Assembly: GCA_003166475.1 (NCBI GenBank)
Contig: PMVV01000430.1
Coordinates: 1 to 32,034, forward strand
DNA from: Bryobacterales bacterium
Lineage (GTDB): Bacteria; Acidobacteriota; Terriglobia; Bryobacterales; Bryobacteraceae
DNA length: 32,034 nt
Reading direction: 5' to 3'
Under the pieces are notes generated by a model. It had not been told where the DNA came from, did not search any database, and worked only from the letters and a program-made list of their open reading frames with translations. This document shows, in pieces, positions 16,438 to 25,812 of the stretch. Position 1 is the first letter of the stretch; each line of letters opens with the position of its first letter. The translations under genes and the position numbers were made by a program.

Positions 16438-17444
16438 GTATCGGGAGCCGGTTCGGCGGATGGTTCGGTCAGTTTCAGGCTAAGCTGGCGGCCGGCGCCC
16501 ACCGCTTCGTTATAGCGCTCGTAAGCCTTCACAATGCGCTGCACCAGGTTGTGACGGACAACGTCGCGCTCGTCGAACTGCACGAAGCTGATACCTTCGA
16601 CGCCGCGCAGCACCTCCAGCGCGTCGATGAGGCCGCTGCGCTTGCCCGGCGGAAGATCGATCTGGGTAATGTCGCCGTTGACCACCATCTTGGAATTGAA
16701 GCCGGTGCGGGTGAGCACCATCTTCATCTGCTCGGTGGTGCTGTTCTGGGCTTCGTCGAGGATGATGAAACTGTCGTTGAGCGTGCGGCCGCGCATAAAA
16801 GCGATGGGCGCGACCTCGATGGTGTTGCGCTCCAGCAGTTTGTCGACTTTCTCGGATTCCATCATGTCGAACAAGGCGTCGTAGAGCGGGCGCAGGTAGG
16901 GATCGACCTTTTCCTGCAAGGTGCCGGGGAGGAAGCCCAGGCGTTCGCCTGCTTCCACGGCGGGGCGCGTGAGAATGATGCGCGAGACGCGCTTCGAAAG
17001 CAGAGCGGACACGGCCATGGCCACGGCCAGGTAGGTTTTGCCGGTGCCGGCCGGACCGACGCCGAGGACCAGGTCGTTGCGCTCGATGGCTTCCAGGTAG
17101 CGGCGCTGATTCGGGGTTTTGGGCGCCAGCATCTTCTTGCCGAAATTGCGCTGGCGGCCGCTTTGGACCAAGGCGCGGAAGCTGACTTCGGGGTCTTCGG
17201 TGACCACGCGGAGGTAGCTATTCAGGTCGCCGTTATTGAAGACGTGCCCTTCGCGCACCAGCGCCACATAATCTTCGAGAATGGTCTCGGCGCGCGAGAC
17301 GGCTTCGGCTTCGCCTTCGATTTCCAACAGGTTGTCGATGAGTTGGGTGTTCACTTTGAGGCCCGATTCGATCAACCGGATGTTTTCATCGCGGGTGCCG
17401 AACAGGCTTTCGATGCCTCGGCTGATTTGCACACTGGATTTCAT
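16413..17444 (-). CDS. PhoH-like ATPase
   Basis: PhoH-family proteins are cytoplasmic ATPases related to the helicase fold and are regularly found beside ybeY, suggesting an RNA-processing role. The 343-residue product has an N-terminal KH-like region, Walker A GPAGTGKT (130-137), Walker B FIILDEAQN (226-234) and the family motif ILTRPAVEAGERLGFLPG. The start at ATG 17444 gives the normal N-terminus. It is the first gene of the phoH-ybeY-corC-era operon. The upstream region has TATACT on the minus strand at 17570-17575 but no good -35, so the promoter is uncertain. Confidence 0.94.
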   Translation of the reverse strand: MKSSVQISRGIESLFGTRDENIRLIESGLKVNTQLIDNLLEIEGEAEAVSRAETILEDYVALVREGHVFNNGDLNSYLRVVTEDPEVSFRALVQSGRQRNFGKKMLAPKTPNQRRYLEAIERNDLVLGVGPAGTGKTYLAVAMAVSALLSKRVSRIILTRPAVEAGERLGFLPGTLQEKVDPYLRPLYDALFDMMESEKVDKLLERNTIEVAPIAFMRGRTLNDSFIILDEAQNSTTEQMKMVLTRTGFNSKMVVNGDITQIDLPPGKRSGLIDALEVLRGVEGISFVQFDERDVVRHNLVQRIVKAYERYNEAVGAGRQLSLKLTEPSAEPAPDTCLPPTTT

Positions 17445-17614
17445 TGAGTTGGTGTGTGGGTACCTCCAAGGGCTGCAAAACGCAAACAGGGGATGACGGC
17501 CGGTGCTTGGCGGCCGGTTGGTAAACAGGATGTCCGCAGTGCGGGGTGGTTAAAAACCATCCGCTGTCCAGTATAGCAGGTGCGGAGTGCGTTATGGGTG
17601 CTCCGGTGCCCGGC

Positions 17615-17694
17615 GTGGCGCAGACGATCGTTGTTTGTCGTCTGCGCACCGTGCTCGAACTCGGCAGGCCACGAAAGACGATGGCCTGCCCTAC
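17615..17694. repeat. 80-bp two-hairpin element, solitary copy
   Basis: Two stem-loops: GCAGACGA/TCGTCTGC at the left and GGCAGGCCA/TGGCCTGCC at the right, separated by about 20 bases. It is homologous to the tandem copies at 30526-30781. Differences in the stems are compensated on the other arm. It lies in the divergent spacer between phoH and the DUF362 gene; the remainder of that spacer (17445-17614) shows no gene. Confidence 0.85.
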
Positions 17695-17728
17695 AGCTAA
17701 TGTGTAGGTACTGGGTACTGGAAACAGC

Positions 17729-17758
17729 TTGTAGTTTATGCACAGGGCCAGCTATCAT
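17729..17758 (+). promoter_or_regulatory. Possible sigma-70 promoter of the DUF362 gene
   Basis: TTGTAG (17729-17734) and TATCAT (17753-17758) are separated by 18 bases and lie 23 bases before the ATG at 17782, leaving a short leader with a G-rich Shine-Dalgarno sequence (AGGGGGGAA). The -10 matches five of six positions, the -35 three of six. Confidence 0.4.
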
Positions 17759-17781
17759 AGGCAGGACAGGGGGGAACGTAG

Positions 17782-19131
17782 ATGTGCAAGTATCGCGTTG
17801 ACGAGACCGATCCAGGCAAGCAAAGCGCCAGGCGCGCGGTTTCCGGAATGGACCGGCGGTCGTTCATCGGGCTGCTGGCGGCCAACTCAGCCTTGCTGGC
17901 CGGCGCCAAAGCGCAAAGCGCAACAACTTACCAGGTAGGCGTGGGCTACTCGACCGATCCGTATACCGCGGCGTCGGTGGCTCTGTCCGCCAGCGGGCAG
18001 TTTCCCACCAACCTTGCCGGGCAGACGGTGTTGATCAAGCCGAACCTGGTGGTTGCCAAGCCGTCCTCCTCCGGCGCCACGACCGATCCGCACGTGGTGC
18101 AGGCCGTCGTGGATTTGTGCATCGCGGCCGGAGCGACCCAGATTCAAATCATCGAAGCTCCCCTGCCTGGAAACCAGCCATACTGGGGTCCGTGCGGTTA
18201 CGGGGCGATCTTCACCAAGAAGGCTTATCCGCAAGTGCAACTGGTAAACCTGGTGACGGGGACCTACGTCTTGACCCCGGTGCCAGGCGGCGGCTCCGCA
18301 TACCAGCAGATGTGGGTTCCGTCGCTGGTGATGCAGCCAAATACTTTCTTTATCAGCGTGGGCAAAATGAAGACCCACCAGGAAGCGGTAGTCACGCTTT
18401 CCATGAAAAACCTGGTGGGCCTGGCTTCCGAGCCAGCCTATGCCCCACCGGTCGAGACAGATCTTCCGCGCCACGACTTGCATCTTCGCAGCATCAATCA
18501 GTCGATCGTCGATCTCAACATGATTCGGCCCATCGATTTCGCCGTGATCGACGGCGTTTGGGGGATGGACGGGGAAGGCCCCACGAGCGGAAACCCGGTG
18601 GCCACGAACGTGGTGTTGGCAGGCCTGAATCCCGTGGCAGTGGACCGGGTGGGGCTGAATGTGATGGAGTTTGCGCAAAACTCCGTGACTTATCTGGGCT
18701 ATGCGGCGCAAGCGGGTCTGGGACCGCCGAATACCAACAACGTCATCCTGTTGGGCGACACTTACACTCCGTACCCATATGTTCCCGCGATAACACCTCC
18801 GATTCTGTACCAGCCGGTCGCCACGCCAAACACAATCTCCATCTCGGCGGGCCAGTCGACCAGCATCAAGTACGCAATCGCGGCCAACTCTTTCACCTTG
18901 GTGGAGATCATCCAGGATAGCGATGTCACGCCCAGCGTGGATGTGATCCGAACGCTGCACGGTTATAAAATGGTCCTGGCGCCGGGAGAGAGCGTAACCT
19001 GGAACGGAAGAACCGGCGCTGGCGCGGCGGTTGCACCTGGAACCTATTTGGCCCGCGTGCAGGCTATTGCCTCGTCTACCACCAGCAGCATTGTCAACTT
19101 TTCGGTGTGCAGAATCACGGTTAATCCTTAG
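17782..19131 (+). CDS. Exported DUF362-domain protein
   Basis: The biochemical role of DUF362 is not firmly known; members often carry iron-sulfur domains or occur in redox contexts. This 449-residue protein has a signal with a Tat-like start (MDRRSFIGLLAANSALLAGA, residues 23-42), a DUF362 core at about 80-330 (TVLIKPNLVVAKPSS, KMKTHQEAVVTLSMKNLVGL) and an Ig-like C-terminal domain resembling FlgD at about 355-449 (GAGAAVAPGTYLARVQA). No ferredoxin-type cysteine cluster was seen. The ATG at 17782 has a strong Shine-Dalgarno sequence; ATG 17848 would remove 22 residues and leave a cleaner signal. A twin hairpin follows the stop at once. Confidence 0.82.
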   Translation: MCKYRVDETDPGKQSARRAVSGMDRRSFIGLLAANSALLAGAKAQSATTYQVGVGYSTDPYTAASVALSASGQFPTNLAGQTVLIKPNLVVAKPSSSGATTDPHVVQAVVDLCIAAGATQIQIIEAPLPGNQPYWGPCGYGAIFTKKAYPQVQLVNLVTGTYVLTPVPGGGSAYQQMWVPSLVMQPNTFFISVGKMKTHQEAVVTLSMKNLVGLASEPAYAPPVETDLPRHDLHLRSINQSIVDLNMIRPIDFAVIDGVWGMDGEGPTSGNPVATNVVLAGLNPVAVDRVGLNVMEFAQNSVTYLGYAAQAGLGPPNTNNVILLGDTYTPYPYVPAITPPILYQPVATPNTISISAGQSTSIKYAIAANSFTLVEIIQDSDVTPSVDVIRTLHGYKMVLAPGESVTWNGRTGAGAAVAPGTYLARVQAIASSTTSSIVNFSVCRITVNP

Positions 19132-19165
19132 GCGGGGCTAAAGCCCCGCGCGGGATAAATCCCGC
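19132..19165. repeat. Twin hairpin between DUF362 and DUF885 genes
   Basis: GCGGGGCT/AGCCCCGC around AA (19132-19149) and GCGGGA/TCCCGC around TAAA (19150-19165) follow directly after the DUF362 stop and end ten bases before the next ATG. The first has the same GGCTAAAGCC core as 7663-7680. It may slow transcription between the two genes or occlude the next start. Confidence 0.8.
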
Positions 19166-19175
19166 CCTCCATAGC

Positions 19176-20948
19176 ATGAATAGCCAAGCAGCCAGAACCA
19201 TCGCCACCCTGCTCACGGCCGCCGCGCTCGTGTGCGCCCAGCCCACCCGCCGTCCACCGCCCACACCCTATCAGGGGCCCGACGTGCGCGAGATCATGGG
19301 TCCGGCGCCGGCCGATCTGGGACCGTTGCTGGAAAGATATTCCAGCGATCTGCGGAGCCTGAGCAGGTTCTACGATGTACAACTCTCTCCCACCACCGAG
19401 CGGGTCATGCGCCAGTTCTACGAAGCGTGGCGGGCCGCGCTCGCATCGATCCCGTTCGACGGCCTGCCGCAAGAGGGGCGCATCGACTATCTTCTCTTTC
19501 GCAATAAGCTGGACCACGAGATTCGCCAGCTCGACCTGAACCAGAAGCGTTCGGCGGAGATCGCGGATCTGGTTCCGTTCGCGCCCGCCATCATCGAGCT
19601 GAAGGAGGCCCGGCAGCGTGTCGATCCGCTGGACCCGTCTGCGGCCGCTTCCACCTTGGAACAGATCTCCAAGCAAATGGAGGACCTCTCGAAGCGCATT
19701 AACGAGCCGGCCAAAGGGGCGGAGATCAAGGTCGCAAAAACCGCCGCATACCGCGCGGCGCGCACGGTGGACCGCCTGCGCGACACGCTGAAAGGCTGGT
19801 TCGAATTCTACAACGGCTACGATCCGCTATTCACCTGGTGGGTGACCGAGCCATATCAGAAGAGCGCGGCCGCCATGGAGAAGTATGCCATCCTGATTCG
19901 CGAGAAGCTGGCCGGGATCAAGCCGGGCGACCGCGACACCATCGTGGGCGATGCGGTGGGCCGCGACATGCTGGTCAGCGAGCTGGCCTACGAGATGATT
20001 CCCTACACGCCCGAGGAGATCGTGGAGATCGCCAACCGCGAGTTCGCCTGGTGCGATGCCGAGATGCTGCGCGCCTCCCGCGAACTGGGGTATGGCGACG
20101 ATTGGAAGAAGGCGCTGGAGCACGTGAAATCCGATTATGTGCCGCCGGGACAGCAGCCGGCCTTCATCCTGGGGTTGGTCGAGGAAGCCATCGATTTTGT
20201 CGGGTCGCACAACCTGGTGACGGTGCCGCCGCTGGCGGCCCAGACCTGGCGCATGGAGATGATGACGCCGGAGCGGCAGCGCATCAATCCATTCTTCACC
20301 GGCGGCTCGGTGCTGAGCGTTTCGTATCCGGTGGAGAGCATGACCGAGGAGCAGAAGCTCATGGGCATGCGCGGCAACAATAAACACTTCTCGCGCGCCA
20401 CGGCGTTTCACGAAGTGATCCCCGGCCATTTTTTGCAGGAATTCATGGACGAACGCTACCGGCCGTATCGCCGCACCTTCGACACGCCGTTTTCGGTGGA
20501 GGGTTGGGCGCTGCATTGGGAAATGCTGCTGTGGGATCAGGGCTTCACCAAGACGCCGGAGGACCGCATCGGGGCCCTGTTCTGGCGCATGCACCGCTGC
20601 GCGCGCATCATCTTCTCGCTGAGTTTTCACTTGGGCAAGATGACCGCGCAGGAGTGCGTGGATTTTCTGGTGAATCGCGTCGGATTTGAGCGCGAAAACG
20701 CCGCCGGCGAAGTGCGCCGCTCGTTCGAGTCGGGCTACTATGGGCCGCTGTATCAGGTCGCGTATATGCTGGGCGCGCTGCAGTTTCGCGCGCTGCACAA
20801 GGAGATGGTGGGGGCAGGCAAAATGTCCGACCGCGATTTCCACGATGCGATTCTGAAGATGAACGCGATTCCGGTGGAGATGGTGCGCGCCAGTTTGACC
20901 AAGCAGCCGCTCAATGCGGGGTTTGTGTCGAACTGGAAGTTCTACTGA
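19176..20948 (+). CDS. Exported DUF885 protein (putative metallopeptidase)
   Basis: DUF885 proteins are predicted zinc peptidases, usually exported. The 590-residue product has a signal peptide (MNSQAARTIATLLTAAALVC, cleavage near AQ), a long helical body, and the motif HEVIPGH with H412, E413 and H418, followed by VEGWALHWE, which probably supplies a third metal ligand. The substrate is unknown. The ATG at 19176 lacks a Shine-Dalgarno sequence because a hairpin occupies the upstream bases. It is probably read with the DUF362 gene. Its 3' end overlaps the convergent acyltransferase gene by 38 bases. Confidence 0.88.
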   Translation: MNSQAARTIATLLTAAALVCAQPTRRPPPTPYQGPDVREIMGPAPADLGPLLERYSSDLRSLSRFYDVQLSPTTERVMRQFYEAWRAALASIPFDGLPQEGRIDYLLFRNKLDHEIRQLDLNQKRSAEIADLVPFAPAIIELKEARQRVDPLDPSAAASTLEQISKQMEDLSKRINEPAKGAEIKVAKTAAYRAARTVDRLRDTLKGWFEFYNGYDPLFTWWVTEPYQKSAAAMEKYAILIREKLAGIKPGDRDTIVGDAVGRDMLVSELAYEMIPYTPEEIVEIANREFAWCDAEMLRASRELGYGDDWKKALEHVKSDYVPPGQQPAFILGLVEEAIDFVGSHNLVTVPPLAAQTWRMEMMTPERQRINPFFTGGSVLSVSYPVESMTEEQKLMGMRGNNKHFSRATAFHEVIPGHFLQEFMDERYRPYRRTFDTPFSVEGWALHWEMLLWDQGFTKTPEDRIGALFWRMHRCARIIFSLSFHLGKMTAQECVDFLVNRVGFERENAAGEVRRSFESGYYGPLYQVAYMLGALQFRALHKEMVGAGKMSDRDFHDAILKMNAIPVEMVRASLTKQPLNAGFVSNWKFY

Positions 20949-21546
20949 GTCGCACCACTGCCTGCTCAACTTCCCACGCCGTAGACGATGGCGGCATGGG
21001 AGCGCCAAACGAGATGACCACTGGCTGCCTTAAAGTGCGCGGCCGCTTCCAGAAGAACCGTCCGCCCTCGAAGCTATACAGGCTTTCCCACAATCCGCCG
21101 AGATGCACTGGGATCACGGGCACGTCCAGCCCCCGGACCACGGCTTCCAACCCGCGCTGGAACGGAAGCAGGTTTCCGGTCCGGCTGATGGAACCTTCGG
21201 CGAAAACGCAGAGCACCTGGCCGCGCGCCAATTCGGCGCGGGCCCGCTTGATGGCTTGCCCGGCGCTGTGAGGCTTGGTCCAGACGGGGATGGCCTTCGC
21301 CAGCCGGAAACCCCAGGTGAGCAGCTTGTGATCATAGTAGGGCTTCCACACCAGGAATCGGACCACCGGGCGCATGCAGGAACCGATCAGGAATCCATCC
21401 AGGTAAGTGAGGTGATTGGACACCAGCACAGCCGGTCCATGGGATGGAATATGATCGCTGCCGAGAATGCGGATGCGGAACAATGGCCGGGCGACAAGCC
21501 GCAGTCCAAGCCTGGCCAGAAAGTCGGAAAGCCGCGCCGTACTCAT
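20911..21546 (-). CDS. PlsC-like acyltransferase
   Basis: Proteins of this fold transfer acyl groups to lysophospholipids or related acceptors at the inner membrane. The 211-residue product has an acceptor block NHLTYLDG, where an NHxxxxD motif is expected, and FAEGSISRTG in place of FPEGTRSRTG. The later IPVHLGGLWESLYSFEGG resembles the acyltransferase part of Aas-like proteins. The ATG at 21546 overlaps the upstream stop as ATGA, which decides it over the in-frame ATG at 21591. It is the last gene of the sigma/kinase unit. The exact substrate cannot be inferred. Confidence 0.88.
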   Translation of the reverse strand: MSTARLSDFLARLGLRLVARPLFRIRILGSDHIPSHGPAVLVSNHLTYLDGFLIGSCMRPVVRFLVWKPYYDHKLLTWGFRLAKAIPVWTKPHSAGQAIKRARAELARGQVLCVFAEGSISRTGNLLPFQRGLEAVVRGLDVPVIPVHLGGLWESLYSFEGGRFFWKRPRTLRQPVVISFGAPMPPSSTAWEVEQAVVRLSRTSSSTQTPH

Positions 21547-22454
21547 TGGCCGGACACGCTCCGGGGCGGCCGCGAGGCTCTCCGCTCGCATTCCGCCCTG
21601 GTCGCCTCGAGAATCACGGTGAGGGTGTCCTGCGGCAGCGACTCCATGGCTGCCGATACGACCGCTTTAGGAACCGGAATGAAGCCGAGCGTGCAGGCAA
21701 AGGCCTGCACGGACCGCGCCAGGGTGATGCTCTCGAACTCCAGGTAGATATCCGGTCCGCGGCGGCGCGCGCGCCAGTAGGCGTTGAGCGCCCACATGAT
21801 CCCGTGGTCGCGATACGGCTCGAGGAAGTCGCTGTGCCCAGGCTCGCCACTGTCGGACTCGCGAATCTCGCTGGCCCCCAGGTGAACGCGCAACGCGGAA
21901 GCGCCGCCCGGGTCCGCGCCGCTGTAGCCGATGCGTCCCGTCACTTGAAAGGCATAGTGCTGCGGAAAGAGAGAGACGAAGCGGAACGCGCTACGCAGCC
22001 CGATAATGACATCGTAAACGGCGTCGGGCCCGTCCGCCGTCCGTTTGGTTTTGCAGGCAAAGACCAGCGGCCGGTAGATGCGATCGTAGCTGCCGTAGTC
22101 TTCGAGCACGGATCTGAGATCGGCGAGGCTCGCACCGGGAATGCGGATGGCGCCGATCCAGTGGATCACCGCGCCGTTTTGTCCGGCGATGCGCTGGTTC
22201 AGGGCGGCATCGCTGATATTGGATCGAACCAGTTTGCCGGCCGCGAGCGAAGCGGCCGCCTGCCGCGATGCACGAGCCGGCACCCACGACAGATCGCCCG
22301 AATCGAAGCGGCTGGGCATGGCCCGCTCCGCGGCAGCCACGTAGCTGTCGTATTCGCGCAGCATGGCAGGATCGAGCACGGTGGTGCATCGCGCCGCCCA
22401 GCATGCGCCAACGGCCCCGCAGGCCAGCGCGGCGATGTGGAGAAAAGGGCGCAT
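21543..22454 (-). CDS. Exported START/SRPBCC-like protein, function unknown
   Basis: The product is 303 residues with a signal peptide ([20 protein letters not shown]). Residues 90-270 look like a helix-grip (START-like) lipid-binding fold: GAIRIPGASLADLRSVLEDY, then FVSLFPQHYAFQVTGRIGY, WALNAYWRARRRGPDIYLEF and an end ESITLARSVQAF. This assignment rests on pattern only. The ATG at 22454 shares one base with the kinase stop (TGATG) and the stop overlaps the acyltransferase start. An exported lipid-binding protein next to an acyltransferase suggests a lipid-related role, which is inference. Confidence 0.75.
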   Translation of the reverse strand: MRPFLHIAALACGAVGACWAARCTTVLDPAMLREYDSYVAAAERAMPSRFDSGDLSWVPARASRQAAASLAAGKLVRSNISDAALNQRIAGQNGAVIHWIGAIRIPGASLADLRSVLEDYGSYDRIYRPLVFACKTKRTADGPDAVYDVIIGLRSAFRFVSLFPQHYAFQVTGRIGYSGADPGGASALRVHLGASEIRESDSGEPGHSDFLEPYRDHGIMWALNAYWRARRRGPDIYLEFESITLARSVQAFACTLGFIPVPKAVVSAAMESLPQDTLTVILEATRAECERRASRPPRSVSGQ

Positions 22455-25063
22455 CAATGGAGGCTTGCCATGGCGCGGATGAAATCCGGGTTGCCGGCCA
22501 GTTTGCCGACGCGCGGCTCGACACGCAGATACATCAGGTAGTCGCAGCGCTCCCCCGCCGCTTTCCAGCCCCACTGGAAGGCCTTCGCCATATCGCCCAT
22601 CGCATAATGAATTGTCGCAAAATAAAAGGCCGGAACGTAACGGGTGCGCGACGTCTCTTCCAACCGGCCCAACTCCCGCCTGGCTTCCGCGAGCTTTCCT
22701 GCCGCGGCCTCGGCGCTCGCCAGCGAGGCTACCGAAGCCGGACTGTTGCCCGACAACGCCGCCGCACGCTTGTACTCGTCGATGGCCTGGTGCAGCGCGC
22801 CCTTCTGCTGATAGGCCATTCCCAAGGTCTGGTGCGCCAGTGGAAGGGTGGGATCGATCTCCACCACGGAGCGGAATTGCTCGATGGCCTGATCGTACTG
22901 CCGCGAGTAGTAGAGGCACCAGCCAATGCCTATGTTGATGCTGGGCGATAGAGGCTCGAGTTGCAGCGCCTGGCGCATCTGTTCGGTGGCTTTGGGCAGG
23001 TCGGCCGCGGCCATGAAGTAGTGACTGTACCAGTGGTGCGCCGTGGCGGAATTCGGGTTCAGATCCAGAGCGCGGGAAAACTCCCGGGCCGCGCCGGGCA
23101 GATCCCAATCGTAAGACAGCATCACGTAAGCAAGAGAGCTGTGGCCGTCGGCCAAGTTCGGCTCCAGTTCGATGGCCTTCTGCGCGGCGGCCTTGGCGAG
23201 GGGCATGGCCTTGGTAGGCAGCATGCCGTCCGTGCCGATGGAGCCCAGCAGCGAGTAGGCGTCCGCCAGGCCGGCATAGGCCAGCGCATCGGTGGGATCG
23301 GCGGCAATGGCCTGCTGAAAGTATTGCGCGGCACGCCTCAGTCCGTCCTCCGTGCGCCGGTTCCAGAAGTATCGGCCGCGCAGATATGCGTCCAAGGCTT
23401 GGGGATTGGCCGGGCGCCGCTGCCGGAGGCGCTCCCGATCCCCGGCGGTGACGCTGACCTGGATCTCGCCCGCGATGGCTTCGGCGACCACCGATTCCAG
23501 AGACAGAACGTCTTCTATGTTGCGCTCATAGCTATTGGCCCAATGGACCGCCCGCGTCTTGGGATCGATCAACTGTGCGTCTACCCGGATGCGGCCGCCG
23601 GCCCGTTGAATGGTTCCGGTCAGAACCCCATTGATGGATTGGTTCTTGCGAATGGCGGCCCAGGCGGCGGTTTCTCTATACCCGCCGGCTTCGGAGGCGA
23701 ACGACACGACGCGCAGATTTCGCAAGTTCGCGAGGCGGGTGATCAGTGCCTGGGTCATGCCGTCGGCGAAATAGTCCTGCGAAGCTTCCTTCTCCGCACT
23801 GCGAAAGGGAAGCACCGCCAGGATGCTGGCAGGCGCCGTTGCGGGCACAGCCGGACGAGTTTCGACGTGCCCGGCGATGAATCTCCCGACAATCCAAAGG
23901 CCGGCCAGAAATAGGAAGGCGGCAAAGGCGATCCACCAGGCCGGAGGCCTCCGCGGTGGTCGTGGCACAGCGATGCCGGACGGGTGGAGACCGGGACTGG
24001 CGATCGCGCCCTTCAGGTCCGTCCGCAGGACAGCGGCTGACGGGTAGCGCAGGTCGCGGTCCTTTTCGAGCGCTCGGGCGATGACGCGCTCCACTTCCAG
24101 CGGCAGCGCCGGATTGAGGTGAAGCGGCGGCTCGGGCGCGCGGTTCAGGATGGCGTCGAAGACCACCGCCATGGTGTTGCCGCCGAAGGGCTGGCGTCCC
24201 GTGGCCATCTCGTACAGCACCACGCCGAAGCTGAACAGATCCGTGCGCGCATCCAGTTCTTCCCCGCGGGCCTGTTCCGGCGACATGTAAGGCACGGTCC
24301 CGACCGCCACGCCGGGAGTGGTCGGGAACTCCACCGTGGGCAGGCTGGTGGGGTCCGACGCGGCGGCGGCGCGCGCCAGTGGCGCGGCAACCTTGGCCAA
24401 GCCGAAGTCGAGAATCTTGGCCTGCCCCCGCGTGGTGATAAAGATGTTGGCGGGCTTGATGTCGCGATGCACGATCCCCGCCTGGTGCGCCGCCTCCAAC
24501 CCGTCGGCGATCTGCACGGCCCAATCCAGCAGCTCGCCGGTCTGCAACGGCTGAGTCCCGATGCGGTGCTTGAGCGTGTGCCCTTCCAGAAGCTCCATGG
24601 CGATAAACGGCTGCCCCTGGTGCTCGCCGATTTCGTAGACCACGCAGATGTTGGGATGATTCAGAGCCGCGGCGGCGCGCGCTTCCCTCTTCATCCGTTC
24701 CAGCCCTTGCGGAGTTCCGGACAAACCGCCGGGAAGAAACTTGAGCGCCACTGGGCGTGACAGCACCAGGTCGTCGGCTCGGTAGACCACGCCCATCCCG
24801 CCCCGTCCCAATAGGCTCACGATGCGGTAGTGGCTGCTCACGAGGTCGCCGGGAGACAACAACGGCGCGGCGGGGGACTCCGCGGAGATGGCGTCCTGGA
24901 GGAAACTGCCGGCCTGCGCATCGCCCGCAAGCAGGTTGCGCACTTCAGCCACTAGGCTGGGGCTCTCGCCCGCCTCTGCGAGCAAGGCATCGCGCGCGGC
25001 TGCGGGCTGGTCGAGCGCCCGCTCGAACAGAGACTTGATGCGCTGCCAGCGCTCGGGAGTCAT
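22454..25063 (-). CDS. Transmembrane Ser/Thr protein kinase with TPR sensor region
   Basis: The 869-residue protein has a helical N-terminus (1-70), a Hanks-type kinase domain at about 78-350, a transmembrane helix at about 375-397, a FlgO/TolB-like domain near 415-545 (ILAVLPFRS and [17 protein letters not shown]) and TPR repeats from about 560 to the end. Catalytic residues are present: [12 protein letters not shown]108 in VALKFL, D201 in HRDIKPAN, D219 in DFGLAK and the MSPEQ segment, so it should be active. The layout places the kinase in the cytoplasm and the TPRs outside. The start at 25063 overlaps the sigma-factor stop as ATGA, deciding it over ATG 25105. Targets are unknown; the coupled sigma factor is an obvious candidate. 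Confidence 0.93.
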   Translation of the reverse strand: MTPERWQRIKSLFERALDQPAAARDALLAEAGESPSLVAEVRNLLAGDAQAGSFLQDAISAESPAAPLLSPGDLVSSHYRIVSLLGRGGMGVVYRADDLVLSRPVALKFLPGGLSGTPQGLERMKREARAAAALNHPNICVVYEIGEHQGQPFIAMELLEGHTLKHRIGTQPLQTGELLDWAVQIADGLEAAHQAGIVHRDIKPANIFITTRGQAKILDFGLAKVAAPLARAAAASDPTSLPTVEFPTTPGVAVGTVPYMSPEQARGEELDARTDLFSFGVVLYEMATGRQPFGGNTMAVVFDAILNRAPEPPLHLNPALPLEVERVIARALEKDRDLRYPSAAVLRTDLKGAIASPGLHPSGIAVPRPPRRPPAWWIAFAAFLFLAGLWIVGRFIAGHVETRPAVPATAPASILAVLPFRSAEKEASQDYFADGMTQALITRLANLRNLRVVSFASEAGGYRETAAWAAIRKNQSINGVLTGTIQRAGGRIRVDAQLIDPKTRAVHWANSYERNIEDVLSLESVVAEAIAGEIQVSVTAGDRERLRQRRPANPQALDAYLRGRYFWNRRTEDGLRRAAQYFQQAIAADPTDALAYAGLADAYSLLGSIGTDGMLPTKAMPLAKAAAQKAIELEPNLADGHSSLAYVMLSYDWDLPGAAREFSRALDLNPNSATAHHWYSHYFMAAADLPKATEQMRQALQLEPLSPSINIGIGWCLYYSRQYDQAIEQFRSVVEIDPTLPLAHQTLGMAYQQKGALHQAIDEYKRAAALSGNSPASVASLASAEAAAGKLAEARRELGRLEETSRTRYVPAFYFATIHYAMGDMAKAFQWGWKAAGERCDYLMYLRVEPRVGKLAGNPDFIRAMASLH

Positions 25064-25626
25064 CCGTACACTTCTTTGTATAGCCAGGCGCGCGCCATCC
25101 GCCATTCGCGGTTGATGGTGCGGGCCGAAACTCCCAACACCTCGGCGATCTCATCCTCGGACATGCCTGCGAAGAAGCGCATCTCCACCACCTGGCACTG
25201 GCGGCCATCCAGCTTCTGCAACCGCGTCAGCGCCTCTTCGAGCACCAGCAGGTCCCCGGAGTGCGCTTCCGCAATATTCAGGGCCCGATCCAGGCTGATC
25301 TCGGGAACGCCGCCGCCGCGCTTGCCCGCATGGCGCTTGCGGGCGCGATCGATCAGCACCTCGCGCATGACGTGCGCGGCCACCTGATAGAAATGCGCAC
25401 GGTCGCGCCAGGGCGTGCCGGCCTGGTCTACCAGCCGCAGGTAAGCTTCGTGAACCAGATCGGTGGTCTGGAGGCTGCGGCCGGACCGCTCCCGGCGCAT
25501 GTGGCCCGCGGCGATCTTGCGCAACTCGCGATAGGTCAGATCCATCAGGCGCGCCTCGGCGTCCGGCTCGCCCTTGCCGAAGGCGCCGAGAAGACGGGTT
25601 ATCTCGCCGTCACGCTTGCCCTGCAT
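25060..25626 (-). CDS. ECF-type RNA polymerase sigma factor
   Basis: The 188-residue protein has sigma region 2 ([20 protein letters not shown], then [14 protein letters not shown] and [20 protein letters not shown]) and region 4 with a helix-turn-helix ([20 protein letters not shown]). The LVHEAYLRL and KRGGG features match the TIGR02999-like group common in acidobacteria and planctomycetes, where a large Ser/Thr kinase commonly sits next door and no anti-sigma factor is found. The stop overlaps the kinase start, which implies coupled expression and possible control by phosphorylation. It is the first gene of the unit; no convincing promoter was found in 25627-25812. Confidence 0.93.
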   Translation of the reverse strand: MQGKRDGEITRLLGAFGKGEPDAEARLMDLTYRELRKIAAGHMRRERSGRSLQTTDLVHEAYLRLVDQAGTPWRDRAHFYQVAAHVMREVLIDRARKRHAGKRGGGVPEISLDRALNIAEAHSGDLLVLEEALTRLQKLDGRQCQVVEMRFFAGMSEDEIAEVLGVSARTINREWRMARAWLYKEVYG

Positions 25627-25812
25627 AGGTTCCTGGGGTCGGGATCTTCTACTGACATTCTCACTCGCCCGGCACCATCAAAACCGTTGCAATTCTATCA
25701 CATTGAGACCGGTTGTCGGTTTTTCCGCTGGTTTCGCGCCACTACTAACGAGAGCCGAAAACGGCGGGCCGCGAGATCGATTACAGGTCAAGCGCGGCCA
25801 AGGAGACTGACC
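25627..25812. other. Divergent spacer between sigma factor and exported phosphatase-fold gene
   Basis: No gene was seen in these 186 bases. The plus-strand gene has AGGAGA at 25800-25805 before its ATG. No element of the GTGGGGCAG type and no CCCC/GGGG operator were seen, and no promoter could be defended on either strand. Confidence 0.4.
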
